DNA of 64,000 nt from Rheum nobile (Eukaryota; Streptophyta; Magnoliopsida; Caryophyllales; Polygonaceae): assembly GCA_027886185.1 (NCBI GenBank), contig WOAB01000040.1, positions 9,362,001 through 9,426,000 of the forward strand. The letters run 5' to 3'. The translations under genes and the position numbers were made by a program. Of this stretch, positions 54,998-64,000 are shown piece after piece. Position 1 is the first letter of the stretch, and every line of letters begins with the position of its first letter. The notes below the pieces were generated by a model. It was not told where the DNA came from. It ran no database searches and worked only from the letters and a program-made list of their open reading frames with translations.

Positions 54998-56409
54998 TGA
55001 CGGGGCTAAAAATGCACAAGCAAATGTCGTTGATTAACCTTATCAAAGTAAATTATCCTAACCAACCTACTAAACAGAGTATAACAGACAAGTAAGGGTC
55101 GAATCCCACAGAGAAGGTATGATGTAGTATGCAAACGTGAATGACGAATAACAAGTAACTGGGGGGTTTTGTAATCAAGAAAGCAAACAAACAAAGTAAA
55201 CAAATTTGGTTTATGTAGGAAGAAAGTATGATGAGGGGAAGTAGTTCCACTAGACCGAAATCCACAATACAGAGATAGGGTTTGATCACTGAAATCTATT
55301 TTGCCCAAGTTCGTTTATTTATCCTTATAGTCGTTCCCACCCTGGTCGTAAGTACTATTGATTCTCACAGTTGTCAATAGACTTATTACTATGCCAATGA
55401 TAAAACACAACTGATTCTCACAGTTGTCAGCGTACTTTATCACCAACACAGCAATAGCAATGCACACAAGGATATAGGATACATGCAAGTAGAAAGACAT
55501 ACAAGTACTCACTCCCCTACTTAACATGCAATTGATTCTCACACACAATTGTACGCTCGGGACCCCTATACGCACAATTGTGTTTTCCACTAGATATGCA
55601 CTCGAAACCCCTATATGCAATCCTAGCAATTGATAAAACGTATTCAACCTAGTTGATCAGGCTAAGAAGAATAACAAGAAATCAATAATCCATATAACCA
55701 AGAGAATCAATCCAACACTTATAAGGATAAGAACAAGGAATAGAAATCTCACAAACACATCAACTGTACTGCTTCAATCGTCTAGCAGAACAAAGGGAAA
55801 TTAGCTCTCCATCAAAGGGGATGAAAAACTCTAATTAGAAATTACGTTGAAACAATAGTGCGTCTGATGATGATGATTTGGAGGCTATGGGAAAAGAGGT
55901 TAAATAGAGTTAACCTAAATCCCCAAGATCACAAACCATATCTTACAAGGAAATAAAATAATAAAATAAAGGAAATCTGACTAATGCATAAAAAAAATAA
56001 AGTAAAAAAAAATAACTCTGGCCGCGAGGTCACTAAGCACAGCCACCGCGGGGCGTCGAACTCTCCACCGCTGGGCGATGGCTTCCTATGGCGCGGGCTC
56101 CCTTCTTTACTGAGAGTCATCGCCGGGTCGCGGCGAGGATCGCCGCGGGGCGGTGAACTCCAATCCTCCAGCTCTCTTCTTCTTCTCTTCTTTGATGCTC
56201 TCCATTACTACCAAGTGTTGGTAGCCTTCTCCATAAATGCTCCAGCAGCTCCATCCTCATCTTCATGCTCCATCTAAGCTGTAAATCCTTGGATTTCTTC
56301 ACTTCTCTCCATAACATCTGGATTGCAGACTTAGCACCAAAACTCATCCAAAACTCCTTCAAATTATGCTAATAGTTGCTAGTAAAGGTGTATGAAATAA
56401 CACCTATCA
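54998..56409 (-). repeat. LTR 2 of Athila-type element B (shared by two internal regions)
   Basis: 1412 bp, paired with 47994-49427. Unusually it is followed at 56410 not by genomic flank but by another PPT and 3' untranslated region, so it is both the 5' LTR of the internal region on its left and the 3' LTR of the truncated one on its right. Confidence 0.88.
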
Positions 56410-56540
56410 AATTCCCCCATACTTAGACCTTTACTCGTTCCGAGTAAACTAAAGAAAATCTCACCCTCTCAATCAACACCAAGGCCTCAGGAAGTACAAG
56501 AAACGTGACACTAGCAACTACCAACACCAAGGCCTCAGGT
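56410..56540 (-). other. PPT and truncated 3' untranslated region of the second internal copy
   Basis: It matches 49428-49545 (PPT at 56410-56424 and the hairpin downstream) and then breaks. The block CAACACCAAGGCCTCAGG occurs at about 56476 and again at about 56522, marking the breakpoint with the next LTR fragment. Confidence 0.6.
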
Positions 56541-57359
56541 CGCCGTTCTTGACGGCGGTCGCCATTCTTTGCGGCGGTCGCCGCAGTTCATCACGGCGGG
56601 TGCCGTGAAGAATGCGGCGGTCGCCGTGAAGAACTCAGACGACAGAAGCGGCGAGAAAACTCACCCAAAACATGAGCGACTCGGCCTCCTTCGACTTGCT
56701 TTGATTTCTAACCTCCAAGGCTACCAAAAGCTTCACAAAAGCACTCAGGAAACACCACCAAACGACCTCCGGTGAAAGCTTCAGAAATCCGGCGAGGCAC
56801 AACTCCGGTGAGGCAAGAATTTGGGAGAGCTTGGGCTGTGGATTGAGCTCAAAAACCCCTCCCAGACACCTCCTTTTATAGCCAAATGCCAGGAAACACC
56901 ATGATGGCCCTACGACGAGCTACTCCGGCGCTGCCAGAGCCACGCCGGCGACCTTCGGGCAAGGACCTCCGGACAACAATGACGGCGGGCGCCGCCATAA
57001 ATGCGGCGGGCGCCGCCATAGGCCTGGCGTCCCCAGCTAGGAGAAGACCCAGCCTGCTCCTCGAGCCTGGCGACGGCGGGCGCCGCCATAAATGCGGCGG
57101 TCGCCGCCCCTGTGGCTTTGCCGCCTCCTCAGCTCTTAGACGAAAACGATATTAACCCGGGATAAAATTATCGTACGCGAATGAGTATTAAAATCCAAAG
57201 CACGTCGTCTGTATATTATTTCACTGAGAAAAATATTACGGATACAGAGCACATTACAGAATGTCTCCAACTTTCTGAATTAAATCCGACGTACATAACG
57301 GATACTCGGGAAAAATCCCGGAACTCCAGAAATAGCTTACAAAAATATGGGGTATCACA
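56541..57359 (-). repeat. LTR fragment of another gypsy element inserted in Athila-type RT
   Basis: On the minus strand it starts TGTGATACCCCATA at 57359, exactly where the reverse transcriptase frame breaks. It has a TATAAAA box at 56874-56880 and GC-rich repeated motifs CGGCGGGCGCCGCC and CGGCGGTCGCCG with 8-9-base spacers (56985-57110 and 56541-56640). Its other end near 56541 lacks TG/CA ends and a duplication, so it is truncated. Frames such as 56886-57155 are due to the GC repeats. Confidence 0.65.
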
Positions 57360-58805
57360 AATACCTCCTTTCTTAGGGACAACCTGAGTTGGACTTACCC
57401 ATTGGCTATCGGAAATAGGGAAGTTCATATCAGCTTTAAGGAGTTTCAGCACCTCCTTCTTGACCACTTCCATCATTGGAGGATTGAGTCTTCTCTGTGG
57501 CTGCCTAGATGGTTTGGCTCCATCTTCAAGTAGAATCCTATGCATACAAGTCGAGGGACTTATCCCTTTTATGTCTGCAATGGTCCATCCTAGCGCAGTC
57601 TTGTACTCCCTGAACACGCCTAATAGCTTCATTTCTTGGTCTTCAGAAAGCTTATTAGACACAATGACTGGCAAAGTGTCGTTGGCTCCAAGAAATACGT
57701 ACTTGAGGTGATCCGGCAATGGCTTCAATTCAATCTCGGGAGCCTGTACAACAGAGGGAACAAGCTTCTCGCTCGGGTTTAGTAAATTGGGGCCAACGCC
57801 CAAAGGATCTATAGGAAACTTACCATATGCATCCATCTGAGCTATGATTTCCTGCATGTTAGTTGGTAAAGAGTATTCCTTATGGGACAAATCCAAATTA
57901 TTCTCAACAATGGACATCAACTCATCAGGACCTGATATATCAAATATATCTTGCGTAATAGAATCAATCACATCAATGGAGCATAAAGAATGGTCTTCAT
58001 TGGGGTGTTTCATAGCTTCATATATATTATATTCCACCTTCTCCCCATCGAATTCCATAGAAAGTGTCCCACTTTGCAAATCAAGTTTAGTCTTAGCAGT
58101 TTTCAAATATGGTCTACCTAACAGTATAGGAGTCGCCTTTGTATCCATATCCATATCTAAGACATAAAAATATGCAGGGAATATCAATTTATCAACCATA
58201 ACAAGAACATCCTCTACTACTCCTCTAGGGTAGACACTAGACATATCAGCTAATTGAATTACAATTCCTGTTTCCTGCAGAGGTCCAAGTCTAAGAGATT
58301 CAAAGAATGGAGGCACCAAGATCAAGCATAGCTCTTTAAAATTTAGTGTCACCAATAATACAAAGAATGCTCCACATACCTGGATCACCGCACTTCTTTG
58401 GCATACGCCTCTGGAATACAGCGGATACGCGTTTGCTGACCTTGACTTTTTCCTTGCCCTTCAGCTTCTGATTTCTCTTGATGGTGTATAGCTCCTTTAA
58501 AAACTTAGCGTACCTAGGTACACTCTTTACAAGCTTAAGGAGGGGGATGTTTACCTCACACTTACTGAAGGTGTCGAAGAGATCCTTGTCGTCGATTATT
58601 CTCCTTTCCTTTAGTGCCTCCGGAAAGGGGGCAGGGGGCTTTTCAGAACCAAGAGGAGGCAAATTTGGACGAACAAAGGGGTCCTTTTCTTCGTCATGAT
58701 CAAGATTTGGGCTTTCACCGCGGGGCGGTGTTCTTGGCCGCGGGGCGGTGGTGGTAACTCAGGGGAACTGAGAGTTCCCGCCGGGTCGCGGTCGCAAGCA
58801 CCGCG
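57360..58805 (-). pseudogene. pol: Athila-type gag C-terminus, protease and start of reverse transcriptase
   Basis: Read on the minus strand, it has FVRPNLPPLGSEKPPAPFPEAL and IPRYAKFLKELYTIK-like gag-end motifs in shorter blocks. A protease active site AMLDLGASI follows, behind a stop near 58345 and cut by a small deletion. ILLGRPYLKTAKTKLD comes next, then a roughly 200-residue linker and the reverse transcriptase approach CMHRILLEDGAKPSRQPQRR, LNPPMMEVVKKEVLKLL and SDSQWVSPTQVVPKKGG. It ends at 57360 against an inserted LTR. It is the only piece of Athila-type reverse transcriptase in the window and shows that the autonomous family exists. It is truncated at 58805, in a CCGCGGGGCGG repeat (58716-58806). 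Confidence 0.82.
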
Positions 58806-59012
58806 GGTGATACAAGTGGTAAGGCATTGCCCTTGTATCTAAAGGTCCCATGTTCGATCCCCGTGGGCAACAACCTACCCATTTAAATGGGGGAAGGGTT
58901 GGGTGTGTGGGCTGCATGCCCTTGGACAACCAGGCGGCACCAGTACCGGCGCCGGCACCGTTGGGTGGTTGGGCGGCTTGGTGGCTGGGGTAGCTTGGCC
59001 TGGGATGTTACA
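58806..59012 (+). repeat. tRNA-related unit 1d, lacking its first 14 bases
   Basis: It matches units 1b and 1c from GGTGATACAAGTGG to GGGATGTTACA and has the B box GTTCGATCCCC near 58853. The head GCTACAGCGCAATT is missing at the joint with the Athila-type fragment. It forms the right end of the 12.3-kb block and is inverted relative to unit 1a at the left end. Confidence 0.72.
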
Positions 59013-59876
59013 ATCTTATAGTTTTCCTTTATATTTCTTGTGATATAAGCTTATATCCTATAGTTTTCCTTTATATTTCATGTGATATAAGCTTATATCC
59101 TATAGTTTTCCTTTATATTTCATGTGAATATACTTATATCCTATAGTTTTCCTTTATATTTCATGTGATATAAGCTTATATACTATAGTTTTCCTTTATA
59201 TTTCATGTGAATATACTTATATCCTATAGTTTTCCTTTATATTTCATGTGATATAAGCTTATATCCTATAGTTTTCCTTTATATTTCATGTGTTATAAGC
59301 TTATATCCTATAGTTTTCCTTTATATTTCATGTGATATAAGCTTATATCCTATAGTTTTCCTTTATATTTCATCTGATATAAGCTTATATACTATAGTTT
59401 TCTTTTATATTTCATGTGAATATACTTATATCCTATAGTTTTAGTTTATATTTCATGTGATATAAGCTTATATCCTATAATTTTCCTTTATATTTCATGT
59501 GAATATACTTAAATCCTATAGTTTTCCTTTATTTTTCATGTGAATATACTTATATCCTATAGTTTTCCTTTATATTTCATGTGATATAAGCTTATATCCT
59601 ATAGTTTTCCTTTATATTTCATGCGATATAAGCTTATATACTATAGTTTTCCTTTATATTTCATGTGAATATACTTATATCCTATAGTTTTCCTTTATAT
59701 TTCATGTGATATAAGCTTATATCCTATAGTTTTTCTTTATATTTCATGTGAATATACTTATATCCTATAGTTTTCCTTTATATTTCATGTGATATAAGCT
59801 TATATGCTATAGTTTTCCTTTATATTTCATGTGAATAAGCTTATATCCTATAGTTTTCCTTTATATTTCATGTGAA
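59013..59876 (+). repeat. 41/42-bp HindIII-type satellite, last block
   Basis: About 20 monomers of the type seen at 41542-42647, beginning ATCTTATAGTTTTCC. It ends inside the last exon of the minus-strand PMD gene, at ...TTCATGTGAA and then gene sequence. Confidence 0.92.
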
Positions 59877-62800
59877 CCGAGTCGAGGAATCTCTGGGACG
59901 CACGTGGAATGGGAGGGGCCGAAGGCGTCACGTCACCCGTCAGATACTCGATCCAATGGATCATCTGATCTGTAAGACGGGGAGGTGTATCGTCGTACTG
60001 GGCCAGATAAGCCGTCATCTCGTCGGCCACCAACTGTGATCGCTATATTAAAAAAATACATCAAAATAAACATAAATAAAATACATCAAAATAAACATAA
60101 GAAAATGATGATATACCGTGACAGTGGAAGCCGGGGGAGGTGGAGGGACTGAAGGGACAGGATCTCCTGCATGTGGGTCTTGTCTGACGGACCGGAAATC
60201 CAAATATGGATGAGACATCTGGTCAATCCAATCGAGGTATGCGTGATAAGACCATGCAACTCGATCAACGGCCTCGGGTCCGCATCCCACAGACAGTGCT
60301 CATCCCTGTACTCCCTGACATACGACGAGAGCCTTGCATGTCGGGCAACTTTCCTCGGCTCTGGTGGCGCCTGCGGAATACACTGCATGTACCCGAACTG
60401 ACGGAGGCAACGGTCGGGCATGTACGGCTCTCGTACGTCAAAAAACTCGATGACGCCTCGATATAGCGACGGAGCGTACCTCGGATCGCTGAAGTTTAGC
60501 TTTCCCCACGGTTGCCACCGCACCTGAAATAAAATAACAACTAAGTCAAATGCCAATAAATAATCGAAAAATCCGAAATTCGAACGTAACGCTTTTTTTA
60601 TTACCTCTGAATACTTCATGGCGTCCAAAACCCGACGCAGGGAGATAAGGCGATCCGAGTCATTTCCCTGAGGAGCCTCCCTCCCGTCACGGGCTACAGC
60701 CCGTGTATCCCCCATGTGCTCCAGGTCAGGTGATGCATGATCTCGGAATGCGTGAAAGAATGTCCAAATCCACGTTTGTATAAAAAATCATATATTCGTT
60801 AGCATTTATATCAAAAAATCATGTAAATATAAAAAATATATTATTACCCTCAAAAGCAGCGGACATCCGGCCAATCCCTGGGCCTGGGCCCGCAATGCCA
60901 TACCCAAATGTCGGTATAGGTTGGCCAGGACACCAACACCCCAGGTATAACGGCCGGTGCGGTCATGATCAACGAGGAGCGACAGATACATCGCCTTCAC
61001 CTTCTGCCCTGACTTGTCTGTGAAGACGTTACTGCCCAATAGCATGAGCAAGTACATCGAAGCAATATGACGCTCGTTCCTGAGATTAGTAATATTAATT
61101 TAATTATAAAATGTATAAAAAATACCCTAAAAATCCTAATATTAATAAAACTACGGATATATATACCTTTGGGCCGCTCGACATAATAAGACACACCGTT
61201 GCCTCGATCAGCGGCCTCGGGTCCGCATCCCACAAACAGTGCTCATCCCTGTACTCCGTGACATACGACGAGAGCCTTGCATGTCGGACAACTTTCCTCG
61301 GCTCTGGTGGCGCCTGCGGAATACACTGCATGTACCCGAACTGACGGAGGCAACGGTCGGGCATGTACGGCTCTCGTACGTCAAAAAACTCGATGATGCC
61401 TCGATATAGCGACGGAGCGTACCTCAGATCGCTGAAATTTAGCTTTCCCCATGGTTGCCACCGCACCTGAAATAAAATAACAACTAAGTCAAATGCCAAT
61501 AAATAATTGAAAAATCCGAAATTCGAACGTAACGCTTTTCTTATTACCTCTGAATACTTCATGGCGTCCAAAACCCGACGCAGGAAGATAAGGCGATCTG
61601 AGTCACTGCCGTGAGGAGCCTCCCTCCCGTCACGGGCTGCAGCCCGTGTATCCCCCATGTGATCCAGGTCAGGTGACGCATGACCTCAGAATGCGTGAAA
61701 GTATGTCCAAATCCACGTCTGTACAAAAAATCATATATTCGTTAGCATTTATATCAAAAAATCATGTAAATATAAAAAAATATATTATTACCCTCAAAAG
61801 CAGTGGACATCCGACCAATCCTTGTGCCTGGGCCCGCGATGCCATACCCAAATGCCGGTATAGGTTGGCCAGGACACCAACACCCCATGTATAACGGCCG
61901 GTGCGGTCGTGATCAAGGAGGAGCGACAGATACTTCGCCTTCACCTTCTACCCTGACTTGTCTTTGAAGACGGTACTACCCAATAGCATGAGCAAGTACA
62001 TCGAAGCAATATGACGCTCGTTCCTGAGATTAGTAAAATTAATTTAATTATAAAATGTATAAAAATTACCCTAAAAATCCTAATATTAATAAAACTACAG
62101 ATATATATACCTCTGGGCCGCTCGACATAATAAGACACAACGATTCTTCAACGTTGTATTGATCGCAAAGCCGCCACCTAAAAAAAAGAAATAAAACCAA
62201 ATACGATGATTTCAACAACATTTTAATTAAAATATATTAAATAAATGATAAATAGGTATACAATTTATTACTTGATGCCATCTGCGAGACGACAGATACA
62301 TCAATCCCATGCATCTCCGCTGCAGCGGCAAATATCTCGGCGTCGGGTATATCCGATACCACCGCCGTCCCATCGATGGGGATCTCCAAAATATGGAAGA
62401 CGTCGTGGAGTGTGATCGTGATCTCCCTCCACGGAAAATGGAAGGAGTTCGTCTCCGGATGCCACCGCTCCACAAACGCCGATATCAGCATGGGGTCCAT
62501 CCGACGGAACTCCAGGGACCCCAGGGATGTGATGCCGCTCCGCTGCGCAAGCGGCCACCACGAATCCGGGTCCTGCCTCTGGAACTCGTAGATCGCGGAG
62601 AAATGAGGGTGGTGGGTGTACGGCTTTAGTATCTTCCTCAGTTGAAACCCAATATGTAACGGATCAGGATTAATTAAAATATTGCATATTTTATTAATTT
62701 TTTTTATTATTTAAATATCTGATAAAATACGTACCGGATCGGGATCCACAGGTGATAAGGGAGGGTCATGCGTAAGTCGCTCTGTATGTGTCCAAATAAT

Positions 62801-62971
62801 GGCAGCGACATGCGTCGGGTATGTCCCCAGTAGACTGCGAGACCCGGGATCTCCTGGCATCCATGCCTCCTCCGGCGCACCCCCCTCGGGATCCGCATCT
62901 GCCACGTGAGGAGGAGGGGTCACTGATGTGACCCTGCCTCCCATGACAGCCCAAGACGAGGAAGAAGCCAT
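59877..62971 (-). CDS. Plant mobile domain (PMD, MAIN-like) gene, multi-exon, 3'-truncated
   Basis: The ATG at 62971 starts MASSSSWAVMGGRV. Exons inferred from GT-AG sites: 62971-62735, about 62660-62272, 62177-62111, 62023-61792, about 61706-61550, then a repeat of the last exons at about 61470-61195, 61077-60850, 60770-60605, 60526-60125 and 60040-59877. The PMD starts with QRQDPDSWWPLAQRSG, LISAFVERWHPETNSFHFP and EITITLHDVFHILEIPIDG. It continues with RYTWGVGVLANLYRHLGMA, VRWQPWGKLNFSDPRYAPS and MPDRCLRQFGYMQ. PMD proteins are nuclear and linked to transposon silencing, and many are carried by MULEs or gypsy elements. A 945-bp tandem duplication doubles three exons. The last exon runs into satellite. 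It may be a broken gene or a TE passenger. Confidence 0.7.
60254..62140 (-). repeat. Tandem duplication of about 945 bp inside the PMD gene
   Basis: Unit 60254-61194 and unit 61195-62140 align base by base with a constant offset of 940-947 (for example TTATTACCCTCAAAAGCAG at 60841 and 61788). The upstream copy (61195-62140) has stops at 61948-61950 (Gln codon in the other copy) and 61686-61688 (Arg codon in the other copy). The other copy is open in both exons. The joint near 61190 fuses the middle of one exon to a different exon. Confidence 0.85.
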
Positions 62972-63547
62972 GACCGTGGGCTCAGAAGAGCCAAGTACGA
63001 AGACCGCGATCTTAGTCATACTCCTCGCATCTGGAACAGAGACCGCGATCTCATTCAAGCGTCTCTATCCAAGACCAAAGATCGCGTGCCTCAACGCGTC
63101 TTCCTGGAAGCGACTCAATGTTGAACGCGATCTCCTTCAAGCGACTCAACCTCCTTCAATGCTGGTCGCGTTCTATCTGAAGATTCTCACATTGAATGCC
63201 TTTAACGCGTTCTTTTGAGTCACTTTCTATATTTAGTATTTATAGAGTTTTAGATAGTTTCTATTTATAGCGTTTCTATTTTTTCTATTTTTGGGTTTGT
63301 GCCTTTTGCATGCTTGCATGGGCTAGCCCATAGGTTCGTCTCGGTCCAAGCCCATTAGGTCTTGGCCGAGTTCTTTGGCTATTTAAAGCCCCCGTTGTTA
63401 TTCTTATTTCTTATGTTCAATTTTAATCAAGGTTTCAAGTAGAGTGTTTATCCTCCTTCCCTTGATCGGACGTCACCCTCTATCTTCGCATCCCCTTACC
63501 TCCGCCGCCGACGCTATGGCAAACGCTTGAACCTTCAAGCCAGTCTT
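62972..63547. other. Upstream region of the PMD gene, possible LTR remnant
   Basis: 62990-63180 has several CGCGATCT...TTCAAGCGACTCAA-like repeats. 63230-63300 is AT-rich. 63300-63500 has a plus-strand CTATTTAAAG box (63379) followed by a pyrimidine-rich stretch, as in LTR promoters. No LTR ends or coding frames are recognised. It may include the promoter of the minus-strand PMD gene. Confidence 0.35.
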
Positions 63548-64000
63548 CACTAGTGGAAAAAACCCTTGTTGAGGCGGGCCTTTTGACACTTTTTGAGGCG
63601 TACACCGTTCGCCTCAACCAAGGGGGCTGCAACAAGTGGGTACACTTTTTGAGGCGGGCGTTATACGCCTCAAAAAGGACCTTATTGAGGCGGGCCTCCG
63701 AAGCCCGCCTCAACAAGTCCCTCAATTTGGCGCCAAAATGAGGGACTTGTTGAGGCGGGCTTCGGAGGCCCACCTCAACAAGTCGCATTTTCCACGTTTT
63801 AGCCCGGATCTGGGTAAGTCCGGACTAAAAAGCATTGTGTTTAAACAAAAAAAACTGGACATTTTAGCCCGGATCTCTTCCACATCCGGGCTAAAAAGTC
63901 CAATTTTTTACAAAAAAAAATGCAAAAAAATCCAATCACAGCTGTATATTTTACTAACAAATTCCAACTCACATTTCCACTAACAAATTCGTGGCGCTAA
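63548..64000 (-). mobile_element. Terminus of a second CACTA element of the same family
   Basis: It starts CACTAGTGGAAAAAAC and matches the inverted right end of the element at 35217-40776, including AAGGGGGCTGCAACAAGT and GGCGCCAAAATGAGGGAC and the palindromic GAGGCGGGC repeats. From about 63790 the internal part differs (a TTTTAGCCCGGATCT repeat). It continues beyond the window. Confidence 0.85.

Larger units (their letters stand above)
46721..59012. mobile_element. 12.3-kb compound insertion with inverted ends and 5-bp duplication ATCTT
   Basis: It starts TGTAACATCCCAGGCC and ends GGCCTGGGATGTTACA. ATCTT precedes and follows it, and joining the flanks restores a normal satellite monomer. 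A 5-bp duplication and TG...CA ends fit an LTR retrotransposon, and TGTAACA..CCC/GGG..TGTTACA are typical Tekay LTR ends. A Tekay-like gag piece lies inside at 47582-47993. The terminal units, however, also look like tRNA-derived SINEs. Inside sit an Athila-type array (47994-58805). Either a badly rearranged LTR element or a foldback-type element would explain the ends. Confidence 0.6.

Noticed and set aside
56886..57155. 89-codon arginine/alanine-rich frame
   Set aside because: It follows CGGCGGGCGCCGCC repeats in an LTR fragment. The opposite strand carries the TATA box and LTR sense.

Overview
The window is a transposable-element-rich stretch of a plant nuclear genome, most likely from a eudicot. 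The signs are Ty3/gypsy elements of the Athila and Tekay (chromovirus) types, CACTA and Mutator (MULE) DNA transposons, a plant mobile domain (PMD) gene and telomere-like TTTAGGG motifs. I found no clear single-copy cellular gene, no rRNA gene and no functional tRNA gene. The PMD gene at 59877-62971 is the only candidate host-type gene, and PMD genes are often carried by transposons.

Left part (1-31540) is a nest that can be unpacked by target-site duplications. An Athila-type fragment (1-3597, minus) abuts a 5'-truncated Tekay-type pol (3598-5557, plus). That pol resumes at about 28551 with the integrase C-terminus and chromodomain, followed by a polypurine tract (PPT) and LTR. It is split by a non-autonomous CACTA-like element (5558 to about 28548). 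The CACTA is split by an Athila-type LTR element (6414-27835, minus; duplication CCCTT). This Athila element contains a gag-only gypsy element (10022-18903, plus; duplication TGCTT) and a small non-autonomous LTR element (19229-22332, minus; duplication GTTGG). The Tekay LTR holds a foldback MULE (29337-30062; 9-bp duplication TAAAGTAAA).

Middle part (31540-46720): an intron-containing MULE transposase gene is followed by an OTU-type cysteine protease domain. Next is a 68-bp tandem array split by a 5.6-kb CACTA element (35217-40776; duplication TAG) whose TNP2-like transposase frame is broken only by four stop codons. Then comes a 41/42-bp HindIII-type satellite, split by a gag-protease LTR element (42648-46671; duplication TATAT).

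Right part (46721-64000): a 12.3-kb block (46721-59012) sits in the same satellite between copies of ATCTT. Its ends are inverted copies of a roughly 220-bp unit with tRNA-like A and B boxes. Inside lie a gag fragment and an Athila-type array of LTR-internal-LTR-internal form. The satellite resumes (59013-59876), followed by a PMD gene with tandemly duplicated exons (minus) and the terminus of a second CACTA element (63548-64000).

The most notable patterns are: paired GC-rich 12-mers with a period near 20 bp that recur in LTRs, gag and untranslated parts of three different LTR-element families; a primer-binding site extended into an almost complete tRNA-Asp copy, stacked on LTR tips; a duplicated hairpin-plus-PPT module in the Athila-type 3' regions; and two independent elements in which gag N-terminus and pol tail are fused and read through the PPT into the LTR.
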